From: Basidiobolus meristosporus CBS 931.73
Lineage: Eukaryota > Basidiobolomycota > Basidiobolomycetes > Basidiobolales > Basidiobolaceae
Length of the DNA: 31,892 nt
Direction: 5' to 3'
NCBI GenBank assembly: GCA_002104905.1
Contig: MCFE01000835.1
Span: forward strand, 1-31,892
The notes beneath the pieces are model-generated. The model saw only the letters and a list, made by a program, of their open reading frames with translations. It did no database searches and was not told the DNA's origin. Below are positions 10,755 to 20,781 of this stretch, piece by piece (position 1 is the first letter of the stretch; each line of letters starts with the position of its first letter). The position numbers and the translations under genes were made by a program.

Positions 10755-11786
10755 TGTCAAAAGAGTCTTAGAGTTACTGGAAGTGATTTGATGAACAAGT
10801 AGATGATGCTGTTTTCACTTGATTAATTATTGAATGTAAAAGTAGCATTTAGACTTTTACATGGTCTTGATATAGCAAACAAGTAGAATATGCTTAACAA
10901 GGTCCCAAGAAAATTTGTGCAAAGTTTGGGACTGTTTGAGCAGCTTTGATATTTGTCTGTATTGGGTACCTGATACTCTGGTGAAAGTATTTCAAGTAAA
11001 TAGACTTGTTCTGTTGGATAGTGCCACATTGAGCAATGAGTGCCAAATGATGCCATAGTGTGCCTGGGAGGCCAAGTGAGCCTATACTTGGCCACAGAGT
11101 GTGAAACATAGCTCTGCATCTTCATGCAGATCAGTCCTGTGCTTCACCCATTGTTCTGAAGAAAATTCTTTTTTTGACCTTTTTTTTTGGATCTATGTTG
11201 TGTAGGATTTGTAAGAGCACAAAAGGAATGAAGACATGCATCTGGTACTCAATACCCATGGCACTCTAAATTTATCTTCTGTAGCTTGTATCATGTCACA
11301 AAAATGTATGGCACTATCTTGGTCCACTTGTACTATTTGGCACTATATACAGATTTTAGCACTAGAGTAAACCTATACAAGGACTTTTAGTGCCAGTGAG
11401 TACCAGTGGACCAAGATAGTGCTGTGCATTTTTGTGACATGTTACAAGCCTCAGGAGCTAGATATAGAGTGCCATGGGTATTGAGTACCAGATGCATATC
11501 TTCAATCCGTTTGTGCTCTTACACATCCTGCACAATATTGATCTAAAAAAAAGGTCAAAAAAGGAATTTTCTGCAGCACAATGGGTGAACCACAGGGGCT
11601 GCTTTCCATGAAGATGCAGAGGTATGTTTCACACTCTGTGGCCAAGTATAGGCTCACCTGGCCTCCCTGGCACACTATGGCATCATTTGGCACTCATGGC
11701 TCAATGTGGCACTATCCAACAGAACAAGTCTATAATCTAAGTGAATGATTTAGGTAAAAACTCAGGTGGCATTACAAGTCTTTACA
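10755..11786 (-). repeat. Copia 5' LTR split by a fold-back element
   Basis: The minus-strand LTR starts TGTAAAGACTTGTAATGCC at 11786 and ends in GACA at 10755, followed by a degenerate primer site. About 302 bp of LTR remain once the element at 11003-11730 and one TA are removed. Compared with other LTRs about 44 bp around the insertion site are missing. Confidence 0.75.
11003..11730. mobile_element. Fold-back (long-TIR) element, copy 1
   Basis: Nearly the whole 728 bp is an inverted repeat: arm 11003-11345 pairs with arm 11388-11730 around a loop of about 42 bp. The termini are GACTTGTTCTGTTGGATAGTG and its complement, flanked by TA on both sides (11001-11002 and 11731-11732). It carries no open frame worth keeping. 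The first about 28 bases match the left end of the Harbinger-like element at 6145, so it is probably a non-autonomous passenger of that family. A transcript would fold into a very long hairpin. Confidence 0.85.
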
Positions 11787-14700
11787 ATGGATACAATGGC
11801 CATTTATTAGTATCCCACTGGAAAGCACTGGAAGCTCATCCAGCTATGGCTAGAGGTAGCTATTCCAGTTGGGTGGCATTTTAGGCCCAGATACCAGTGA
11901 GACAACAATGAGATATCTGCTCTGATAAAGTAAGATAGGCAGCAGACTCAGACTAATAAATATCAGCAGCCAGCAGGATTTGTTGGAAGAATACTTCTCT
12001 GATTAGAATCCATCAAGTGCCAAGGCAAAGCCATGGTCATACATACCTTTGGAGTAGCCCTTGCTTTGTCATTGTTGGTAATATGTGCCATCAAATGTAA
12101 CTCAACTTCCAACTATACTGGCCTATACAAGCCCCTATACTCAACACTAAGATTAAACCCTACCTCACACTTAACAAGTAACTCCATCAAATCCACCACC
12201 CACTAGACTTGTTCTGTTGGATAGTGCCACATTGAGCCATGAGTGTCAAATAGTGCCATTGTGTGCCAGAGAGGCATAGCAGACCTAAGCTGGGCCACAA
12301 AGTGTGAAACATAGCTCTTCATCTTCATGCAAAGCAGCCCCTGCGTTTCACCTACCATGCTAGAGAAAATTCATTTTTGACCTTTTTTTTGGATCAGTGT
12401 TGTGCAGGATGTGTAAGAACACAAAAGGACTGAAGACATGCATCTAGTACTCAAAGCCCATGGAACTGCAAATCTAGCTCCTGTAGCTTGTATCATGTCA
12501 CAAAAATGCATGGCACTACCTTGGTCCACTGGTACTATCTGACACTATGTCAAAATATTAGCCCTAAAGTAGAACTTATACAAAGCACTTATAGTGCCAG
12601 ATAGTACCAGTGGACCAAGATAGTGCCATGCATTTTTGTGACATGATACAAGCTACAGGAGCTAGATTCACAGTTTCATGGGCTTTGAGTACTAGATGCA
12701 TGTCTTCAGTCCTTTAGTGCTCTCACACATCCTACACAACGTTGATCAAAAAAAATGGCCCAAATATGGATTTCTCCAGCACAGTGGGTGAGGCACAGAG
12801 GCTGCTTTGCATGAAGATGAAGAGCTATGTTTTACACTCTGTGACCAAGTACAGGCACACTTGGCCTCCCTGGCACACTATGGTATTGTTTGGCACTCAT
12901 GGCTCAATGTGGCACTATCCACAGAACAAGTCTAGTAGGTATTTCTGCCAAAACACCCTTCTGCCCTGACTTTGGCAGGTACCTTGTGGCTTTAGGCCAG
13001 TGCTCATTCACTGGTTCTCATATAGCCTAGTCTTCATCCAGCACTGAAAGGTCTAGCACCTCATTTGCTGGTCTTTGCAATATTCAAGTGCATTCTGTTG
13101 AGCACTGCTCTTGAAGAAGTGCTGCAACCTTTTGCTATGCCTGTTATTGCTCCAAAACTCCATGGTAGGCATTGCCATAGTCTATTGAGTCCTTGATATG
13201 GTTGCTTTGTCTGTCATTGGGATCTCCTCTGTGACTGTAATGGAGGATGTGGATACAGTGGTAGAGAAATTGCCTTTCTCTGCAAGCTTATATCTCCTCA
13301 CTGGAGTGAAGTTTAACTGGCAGCACTTCCAACTCTGGAAAAGTCAGCTCTTGCCTTGTTGGTAATTCTTCTTGGCTATGATGGGATTCAGCCGGTTCTG
13401 GGCTCAAGGCACCAATTGGCAAGAACTGCAGCTTTCTTCTTGCACTTCCCTGTCACTGACCTGAGTAAACCTTTTTCCCTTTCCCTCTTCCATTATCACT
13501 ACTAGGTTGTACACCGTTACTTTGTTGGAGTGCTTCTTTCATTGAACAATGCTTTCTTCCTGATCAATGCTGCACTGATGCATCTATTTCTGCCTTCTTC
13601 TTCCATAATTGCACTCTACTGGCAACCTGACACTTCTTTGCCACTTGTTTTGAGCTATCAGCCTCAGTTGCAACAGGCTCTAGAGGAAGCTGCTATTTTT
13701 TATCACTGACAGGTTCATCAGTACTGTTTTAACTGAGTACTTGTGAAATGGGACTATGTTGATCCCTTGATAAATATTGCATAGGTGCATCTGTATCTAC
13801 CTGCTTGCCCCTTATTGGCACTTTTACAGCTACCAGACTTCTCTGTGACACTTGCTAAGAGCTTTTGCCCTGCTTGTAGCAGGCTCTTGAGGAGACTACT
13901 GGTTTTTAGCAATGGCACCCATGCTCCTCTGCATTTAATAGTTACTGCTACTCTTGAGGTACTCTCCTAGCATACCAATGCTGATGCAAGATCTGTTTGC
14001 TTGTTTGGATCCAGAATAATGCTCATGGAACAGATCAGCACATTCCACCTAGCTTTTGGTTCCTGATGGTCTTGTGGTATGCTGGTGTTAAGGTGATTGT
14101 ATGCCTGACTTCTTAGAGCCTCTTGAATATTAGCCCACTGTGCATTATTGCACTCAATGGTATCATGGATCTTCCATGTCTTTTGACTTTGAGGCATTAG
14201 AATGAGTACCACAGTCACTCCTATGCATTCTGCAATAGGTTTTTCTGCAAACTTTATTATTGGGTACTGTTGTGGTGCATCAAAGACTGTGCAGTGTTCC
14301 TCTGTGTTACTTTGGGAAATGGCACAATTCTTGGATGTGACATTGAGCTACTTGCATTTGTGCTTTGCAGCAAAGATACTGTGTTCTTTACCTGGGATAT
14401 TGTTAGCTCTACATGTATTATCTGCTCATTCTGTCTCTAGACTATTTCCTTATTTCTCTGGGCCATTGCACCTATCCTATTAGCCACTGCACCCATTTGC
14501 CTCATTAATGCTCTAGTATAGACTGACAAAATACTTGCTAATATAGGTGGCAATGATGTTATGACAGCCACCTGATGTTCTTCTACCAGAGGTATTGTGT
14601 TTGCTACATACTGTTTGGGCATTATAGTCAGCCTGCAGGTCTGCAGATAATCTCAGTTGCCTGCTTGACTAAGAGCTTGAGGAGTCCACATTATTTCCTT

Positions 14701-15055
14701 CAGTAGACATACTGTCAACAAGGGCTTTTTGGATGAAGCCCAGCTTGTTGCATGAAATGTCAAAGCAAGCTATTGTCTAACTGTATTACTGCTGCTGTCA
14801 GCAGTACACTTTGGTTGGGAACCAGATGACTTGCCTTTTTTTTTAGCTGCATATATATGGAAGTGAGTCAAACCATGAGTAAATAGTGTTACATATACAT
14901 GTGTGGGTGGTGCCACAGCTGTACTTATAATACTTACTGTGGCAGGTCATCATTGAATCTTACATTTGTTTAGTTGCAATATCTCAAATGCATGATTTTC
15001 TTTGATATCACATGGGTTTTGGCAAAAAAGCCATATAATAGTGTCATGTTGTATA
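11787..15055 (-). pseudogene. Unclassified repeat U, copy 2 (broken gene, about 2.2 kb plus insertion)
   Basis: The minus strand reads as a decayed gene. A possible start is MSTEGNNVDSSSS at 14710. Next is a helical, coiled-coil-like stretch (14622-14437, MRQMGAVANRIGAMAQRNKE) continuing past one stop. Then comes 14218-13967, with KTWKIHDTIECNNAQWANIQ and NHLNTS. After that comes the part shared with copy 1 (about 13680-12170). A fold-back element splits it at 12206-12932. Many stops and shifts are present and some may be introns. I do not recognise a domain. It could be a captured host gene or the gene of an undescribed element. From 14711 to 15055 I see only AT-rich sequence with no gene. 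Confidence 0.5.
12206..12932. mobile_element. Fold-back (long-TIR) element, copy 2
   Basis: This 727 bp element has the same structure and family as the one at 11003: arm 12206-12548, loop of about 42 bp, arm 12591-12932, flanked by TA at 12204-12205 and 12933-12934. The repeat U copy at 2106-2993 preserves the unoccupied site (CCACCACTCAATACGCATTT, TA at 2253-2254). This shows directly that a single TA became two on insertion. Confidence 0.9.
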
Positions 15056-15401
15056 TGTTGTAGAAGTTTGTAATTCCACCTAAATATTTACCTAACTTAG
15101 TCACTTAGATCATTACCTTCAAATCCTAGAGAATACCAACCAAATTCCTTGTTGGGATTTACTTAGAATATTTTCACCAATATATGAGGTACCCAGAACA
15201 TGAAAAATCTCAAAGTTGTCAAAACAGCTCCAAACATTGCACACATGCTCTTGGGACCTTCCTTAACCTATTCTATGTCTCTGTTATGCCAAAACTATGT
15301 AAAAGTATAAATATTACTTTTACATTCAATAAATTATTAAGTGAAAACAACATTATCTACTTGTCCTCCCAATCACTTCCGATATCTCCAAGACTCTTAC
15401 A
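15056..15401 (+). repeat. Copia 5' LTR, plus strand
   Basis: This 346 bp LTR runs from TGTTGTAGAAGTTTG to CTCTTACA, followed by a primer site and the gag leader. It equals the minus-strand LTR at 3032-3377 in length and ends. The matching 3' LTR is missing because the element is cut at about 26604. A frame running through the LTR into gag is not itself a gene start. Confidence 0.85.
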
Positions 15402-15404
15402 ACT

Positions 15405-15416
15405 GGTTATGAGCCC
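15405..15416 (+). other. Copia primer binding site (initiator tRNA-Met half)
   Basis: GGTTATGAGCCC is the exact complement of GGGCTCATAACC, the anticodon arm of initiator tRNA-Met, and lies three bases after the LTR. Drosophila copia is known to prime from a cleaved half of this tRNA, so the same mode is inferred here. Confidence 0.75.
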
Positions 15417-15435
15417 CAAGCTGTTACTCACTGCA

Positions 15436-15734
15436 ATGTCTACTACTGCTATTACTGGAATTTTTTCCTCTGCTGAGAAATTGGATGGATCTAACTACCA
15501 AGTGTGGAAGGTGAAGTTGAAGATGCTGTTACAAGACAGAGGCCTTTGGGATATTGTCATGTGAGATGAATGCCCTCCTAAAAACATGGGAGAAGAAGCC
15601 TTAAAGTATTAGAAGAAAGAACAAAGTGTCTTTAACTTCATTTGCCTAAATGTTAAGGACAAATTGCTAATTCAATGCTCAAGAGCAAAAACAGCAAAGA
15701 ATGCCTGGAAGGCATTAGAAGACACCTATCAGTC
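15436..15734 (+). pseudogene. Copia gag, N-terminal part (split by gypsy insertion)
   Basis: This begins MSTTAITGIFSSAEKLDGSN, a copia gag N-terminus, and reads WKVKLKMLLQDRGLWDIV before an in-frame TGA at 15562-15564 (arginine CGA by the look of it). A TAG follows at about 15607. Past these the frame continues to 15734 with a FICLNVKDKLLIQCSRAKTA-like segment, where the gypsy element interrupts a cysteine-leucine codon pair. It continues at 23304. Confidence 0.85.
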
Positions 15735-15739
15735 ATGTT
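15735..15739. repeat. Target-site duplication ATGTT, left copy
   Basis: ATGTT directly precedes the gypsy 5' LTR and is repeated exactly at 23299-23303 after the 3' LTR. Five bases is the usual size for Ty3/gypsy integration. Collapsing the two copies restores the copia gag frame. Confidence 0.92.
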
Positions 15740-16126
15740 TGTGAGTACTCAATGTAGTACCCACTCTTTGCCCAAGAGTTCTCCCAAGAGTTCCCTCCAG
15801 AGTCCTACCCGAAGTCCTCCAGTACCCTCCCTATGATTCCCCCACGTGTCCTCCCCTCCTATCCCTGCCCTTATCTAGTTAGAACACTTACCATAACAGG
15901 AAGGTGTTCACACCCCTATTTTATAACACATTGTCTATTGTCTAAGCCCCCCCAAGTGATATATATATCTACCCAAATGAACCAGGAAGAACAACGAGAT
16001 TTGGACGAAATAAACAGAAGTCTTTATTACCTTGCTACCTTCTATTGGAAGCTATTCTGAGCCAAGTGGTACTGACTTGACCTACAAGCTCTCCCACTCA
16101 CCAAGTACAGTCAGTAATAACCCACA
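15740..16126 (+). repeat. Gypsy 5' LTR
   Basis: Starts TGTGAGTACTC and ends AATAACCCACA, with inverted ends TGTG...CACA. A TATA-like GATATATATATC lies at 15958-15969, a plausible promoter core. It differs from the 3' LTR only near its end: four substitutions between about 16028 and 16061. Confidence 0.95.
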
Positions 16127-16130
16127 TATT

Positions 16131-16147
16131 TGGTGCCGTCTCTGCGG
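16131..16147 (+). other. Gypsy primer binding site
   Basis: TGGTGCCGTCTCTGCGG lies four bases after the LTR. Its complement ends in CACCA with a seven-base acceptor-arm-like AGACGGC before it, as expected of a full-length tRNA 3' end. I cannot name the tRNA with confidence. Confidence 0.75.
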
Positions 16148-16167
16148 AAATAAGCACAAGTGAGGTA

Positions 16168-17088
16168 ATGACTACTACAATCAAACTAAAGACATACAAG
16201 GGAAAGAGAGAGAAAGCCCTTGAGTGGTTCAATAAGTTTGAGAGAATTGCGGTTGATGCAGGATGGGACGACGATAAGAAAGTAAGAGAGTTTGCAAGAC
16301 ATATGGAAGGGTCAGCATGGCGATGGCATTATGGGTTAGAAGACGCAGTCAAAGACAACTGGGATGCACTAGAAGAAGCCTACAAGACACGCTTTCTATA
16401 TGCCAAAGGATACCACTACAAAGCCCTTCTACTGTCCTTGCGGAAGAAAAGCAGTGAAAGCTATGAAGCCTACACTGAACTGTTTCTCCAACGAGTTCAA
16501 TGTCTCCCGAAGGACGAAATCGCCAAACAACAGCTCATGAGGTATTACATCATGGGCTTAGACGATGAAATAAGACGTAGGGCGTCTGAAGAACAACAGG
16601 GATGTAAAACATTGCAAGAGTTGGTCAAACAAGTACGAGGGGTCATCTTGCTATGGGGGCTACCCTATAGTGATACGAATGATCAAAGGACAGGGATCCC
16701 CCGTAAGAAAGGAAAAATCGCCTCCCCAAAAGACCGTGAGTTAGAGGAATTACGGCGAAAGGTCCAAGAACTCTTGATCAACAATGTCCAAGAAGTCCCC
16801 AAAGAAGGTGATAAACTCTGGGAAGCTGTTGTAGATCTAAAGGCCCAGGTTCAAGTCCTGACCCAACAGATGGAACAACCGCGACAACAGTATCTGTGTT
16901 ATGTGTGTGGAGAAGTAGGTCACCGGGCCCATGAATGTGAAAAACGGTACGGAAGAGAAGCCGTACCGGACACAAAAGAGAAGAAGCGTCAAAAGACAGA
17001 GTCCCTCGCCAGGAGGCCAACGGGACTCAGTCAATTTAAGCCCTCCGGTCAGGACAATCGAAGTGCGGAAGAAGAAGCGACGACATGA
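16168..17088 (+). CDS. gag: Gypsy Gag polyprotein
   Basis: This intact 306-residue capsid precursor would assemble the cytoplasmic particle that packages element RNA. The ATG lies 20 bases after the primer site. Residues of about 15-130 have the retrotransposon Gag pattern (WFNKFERIAVDAGWDDDKKV, then AWRWHYGL and NWDALEEAYKTRFL). One zinc knuckle of the form C-x2-C-x4-H-x4-C spans residues 244-257, for nucleic acid binding. The C-terminus is basic and polar. The last 158 bases overlap the start of pol in another frame (+1 relative to gag). It is the only intact coding gene of the element. Confidence 0.92.
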   Translation: MTTTIKLKTYKGKREKALEWFNKFERIAVDAGWDDDKKVREFARHMEGSAWRWHYGLEDAVKDNWDALEEAYKTRFLYAKGYHYKALLLSLRKKSSESYEAYTELFLQRVQCLPKDEIAKQQLMRYYIMGLDDEIRRRASEEQQGCKTLQELVKQVRGVILLWGLPYSDTNDQRTGIPRKKGKIASPKDRELEELRRKVQELLINNVQEVPKEGDKLWEAVVDLKAQVQVLTQQMEQPRQQYLCYVCGEVGHRAHECEKRYGREAVPDTKEKKRQKTESLARRPTGLSQFKPSGQDNRSAEEEATT

Positions 17089-20000
17089 TGCTTCTAGAGA
17101 GGAGGCAAAGGAACCTGTAGTAGAGGTTCTGTCAAAAGGAAAGAGCGCGGAATTAGGTGAAGAAGTACGGAATGAACCTTGGGAAGAAGTGTTAAAGCGA
17201 ACGAAGAACGCTAGCACGTCTTCCCATGGCCTATTCCCCATAATGAAGGTACTAGAGCAAACCAAGGCAACCCTCCCAATAACCAATTTACTGGGACTGG
17301 CCCCGGCTCTAGTCAAGGAACTGATAGAGGGATTGAAGGAGATAACGACCCTCCATGTCAACCAGACGGTCCTGCAAAAACCAAATAAAGGTACATACGT
17401 AAAGGTACGTATAGAGAATAAGGAGATTCTTGCCCTTATTGACACAGGATCCTCTACGTTGATCATGTCAGAGTCATTAGCAAAACGTCTAAAACTAAAT
17501 ATAGTCCCCAACAACACCATTCGAGTACGGCTAGCAAATGACCAACTGGATACAACAGTAGGTGTGGTGCCTAATTGCCCCATTTGGCTAGGCAACTTGA
17601 TAATACGCCAAGATGTTGTGGTCCTACCCGTCGCAGCCAACAACTTACTCATTGGCGAGAGTTGGTTTATCCAACATAAGATGGATATACTTTACAGTAC
17701 ATCTGAACTCAGGTGGGATACCGAGAGTTTCCCACTGATTCATATCACCGATGAGAGCGAGGCGCGTAGCAACAGTGTGACGATCAAAGAGGTGAAACCG
17801 TCGCAGTCTCTGATCATCACACAAAAGGTGATAAAAATACCACCTGCCAGTGAGACGGTGATCTCATTAGAAACACCAATAGCTTATTCAACAAGCAGAA
17901 GAATGATAACCGCAGCAAAAGCATCCAAGCAACTGGAAGGAATCTCGATCCCTAAAGTATGGATACCACCAAAATTTGAAACGCAAAGCCTGAAATGCTT
18001 AGTGGTTAACAACGGGCGACACACGGTGACATTGCCTAGAGGAGTGCCATTGTTAAACTTAGAGGAAGTTGACGGAAACGACCAAGGACCACCTCCAAAC
18101 AAAGAACCAGAAGAAGAACTCCCCAAACTAGATGTGGACCCCGGTCTACCGCCTACGTTACAAGACAAATTCCTAGAAGGAATACGTCCGCTTGCCCGAG
18201 TATTCTCTAAGAACCAAGTAATTGGTCATATACCTGGGGTATATCACCAAATCCACCTCGCCGACAAATACCCCATCAAGCAAAAAGCCTATAGGAATTC
18301 AAAAATTGACACAGACTATATCAAAGAGACAATTGAAACTTTATTAAAAGACGACATCATTACAGAGAGCCAGTCTCTGTGGGCCTCCCCCGTAGTGATA
18401 GTCCCGAAGAAAGACGGAAAGCGATGCTTTTGCATTGACTACCGGAAATTGAACGCCGTCACCCGGAAGGACGTGTATCCGCTACCGCAAATAGACAACC
18501 TCTTGGACAGATTAATCGGAGCTAAATATTTTAGCTCTCTTGACTTAATCTCCGGGTATTGGCAAGTAGAAGTAGCCCCGGAAGATCAACCCAAAACCAC
18601 TTTTATAACATCGTTTGGATTATACAAATGGAACCGACTACCCTTTGGCTTGTGCAACGCCCCCGCTACGTTCCAAAGGATGATTGACAAGGTGCTAGGA
18701 AATCTACAATGGGAATGCGCCCTCGTGTATCTGGACAACATCACAATATATTCCCCCAATGTAGAAGAACATATACACAACGTGCAACGTATCCTGACAT
18801 CCCTCCTTGAGAACCAACTCAAACTACATCCCAAGAAGTGCCATTTCCTGTATACAAAATTGTTGTTCCTGGGCCACGAGATCTCGGCAGATGGAATATA
18901 CCCATCTACATCACTCCTGAAAGCCGTTCAAAATGCACCTGCACCAAAGGACATTAATGCAGTGTTGGGATTCCTAGGATTAGCCGGCTTCTATCGCCGC
19001 TTTGTCAAAAACTTCGCGACAATAGCAGCCCCCCTATACAAATTGACGCAAAAGGGCCAGTGTTTTGTATGGTCAGAGCCTCAAAAGAGAGCATTCAATC
19101 AGCTGAAACATTCCCTGACGTCACCGCCAGTGTTACAATTTCCCAATTGGGATGCGAGATTTTTTATTAACTGTGATGGAAGCCTCACCGGTATAGGCGC
19201 CGTACTGGGACAATACCACCAACCCGGCGAATTCCACCCGATTGGTTACGTGAGCCATTTGCTAAACAAATACAAACGCCACTACCCCGTTACCGAGATA
19301 GAATGTCTGGCTGTTGTTTATTCAATTAAACAATTCCATACATACATACATGGTCGCCGATTCACGATAGTAACGGACCACAGCGCACTGGTCTGGCTGA
19401 TGAAAACTAAAGACTTTACCGGCCGACTAGCACGTTGGGCCCTACAACTACAGCAATACAACTTTGAAATAATTCACCGCGCTGGCAAGAAACACCAGGA
19501 CGCAGACTTCCTCAGTCGCTATCCCGTTTGCCAAATACGTGTCAGTGATGAGTATGAGGACGTAATCTGCTTTAAAAAGAAAGGGAGGTATCCCAAACAC
19601 GTCGTTACAAACAAACAGAAGAGAGAATTTCAAAGGAAATGGTGTCAGTACAAAGTACAAGAAAATCAACTATGGTTCCTCCAAGGACAGTCCAGAGCCA
19701 AGGTACCCCCACTAGCAGCCCGTGAAGAAATCATACGAGAAAGACATATGTCATTAGGACACGCTAACCCCCTAACGACATATAAGATGTTAAGAAAAAC
19801 GTTTTATTGGCGAAAAATGATGACCGACGTTACAAATACGTTACGAAGATGCACCACTTGCAAAAGATTCAACCGGAGTCAGAAGATAGGGACAACCGCA
19901 CCAATACCGGTTGACCTGCCCTTCCACCAAGTAGGGATCGACTTCGTTGGCCCCTTTATGAAAACAAAGAAAGGAGAACGATACATAATAATTGCTACCA

Positions 20001-20781
20001 ATTATTTCTCAAAGTGGGTAGAAGCCCAAGCCATCCGCAATAAAGATCAGAAGACAACCGCCCAATTCATTTAGAACACCTCATCTGCCAACACGGATAT
20101 CCTCAGATACTCCTGTCCGACAATGGTGGTTCCTTCCTGAACAACACCGTGGCCCACCTGTGCAAAATGATGGGCATGAAACAAGTCTTCAAGGCCGCAT
20201 ATCACCCCCAGACTAACGGATTAACCGAGAGGATGAACCAGACGTGTTGCCGCATACTAGAGAAGCTTCACTGGGAACTTCCCCAGTCATGGGCCAAGCT
20301 GCTCCCACTGACACTCCTAGCAATGCGCACCACACCGAATAAAACGACGGGTTTCTCCCCATATGAAATCCTATATGGACAAAGACCCAAGTGGCGGGAG
20401 GAAGCTGGATTGACGATGGAAGGTGTCCCCCTGACGACACATTACAACTATATAGAAAGGTTGATACACCGTATTGCCCACCTATACATAAAAGTATTCG
20501 AAAATGTCGACAAGCACCTTCCCCCTCCACCCAAAAATGAGAAACTAACGAGACAAAAGTGGAAACCAGGCGATAAGGTGTGGTACAACCAAACCGTTGC
20601 AGGCCTCAAGTTCCGCCCACAATTTACACCCCGATGGATTGGCCCATGCACCGTTATCAGTTTGGACCACGGACCAAAGTACACCATCACCCTGAATAAT
20701 AAGACAATCAGCAACGTAGCGCCAGCCCATCTGAAACCGTTTCATGATGATCCACCGATCATCACTGAGACCAAAGTGTGA
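16931..20781 (+). pseudogene. pol: Gypsy Pol: protease, RT, RNase H, integrase; one frameshift
   Basis: Residues count from the ATG at 16931. Protease: DTGSS from D171. Reverse transcriptase about 430-620: YRKLNAVTRKDVYPLPQI, with the catalytic box YLDN at 600-603 where YLDD is expected. RNase H about 720-860: NCDGS, TEIECLAV, TDHSAL with Asp 816. Integrase zinc finger: His 939 and 944, Cys 974 and 977. The core's first Asp is 1004. The frame ends at TAG 20072-20074. The following bases continue the integrase in the next frame, with the second Asp at 20119 and the Glu at 20227, 35 residues apart, then the GPY/F-like module and stop at 20779. A single-base loss near 20072 explains the shift. 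Pol enters by +1 shift from gag or by its own ATG. Confidence 0.92.

Larger units (their letters stand above)
3032..11786 (-). mobile_element. Ty1/copia retrotransposon, minus strand, with two nested insertions
   Basis: Order on the minus strand: 5' LTR (11786-10755), leader, gag (from 10723), protease, integrase, reverse transcriptase, RNase H (to 3409), polypurine tract, 3' LTR (3377-3032). Integrase before RT is the copia order. A Harbinger-like element (6145-9578) is inserted between protease and integrase, and a fold-back element (11003-11730) sits in the 5' LTR. After subtracting these the copia is about 4.6 kb. No target-site duplication is visible because the 3' LTR is shared with a second copia remnant further left. 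All coding parts are broken. Confidence 0.85.

Noticed and set aside
12742-12969. 75-residue frame and its minus-strand relatives at 10823-11125
   Set aside because: They fall in the arms of the fold-back elements or LTR sequence and differ between copies with no coding pattern.
15833-16060. 75-residue frame repeated at 23005-23232
   Set aside because: Both lie within the two gypsy LTRs. The repetition reflects the LTR pair, not a gene.
16837-17652. 271-residue minus-strand open frame
   Set aside because: It lies opposite gag and pol, which have clear zinc-knuckle and protease motifs. It shows no recognisable protein pattern and is a shadow of a CG-rich coding strand.
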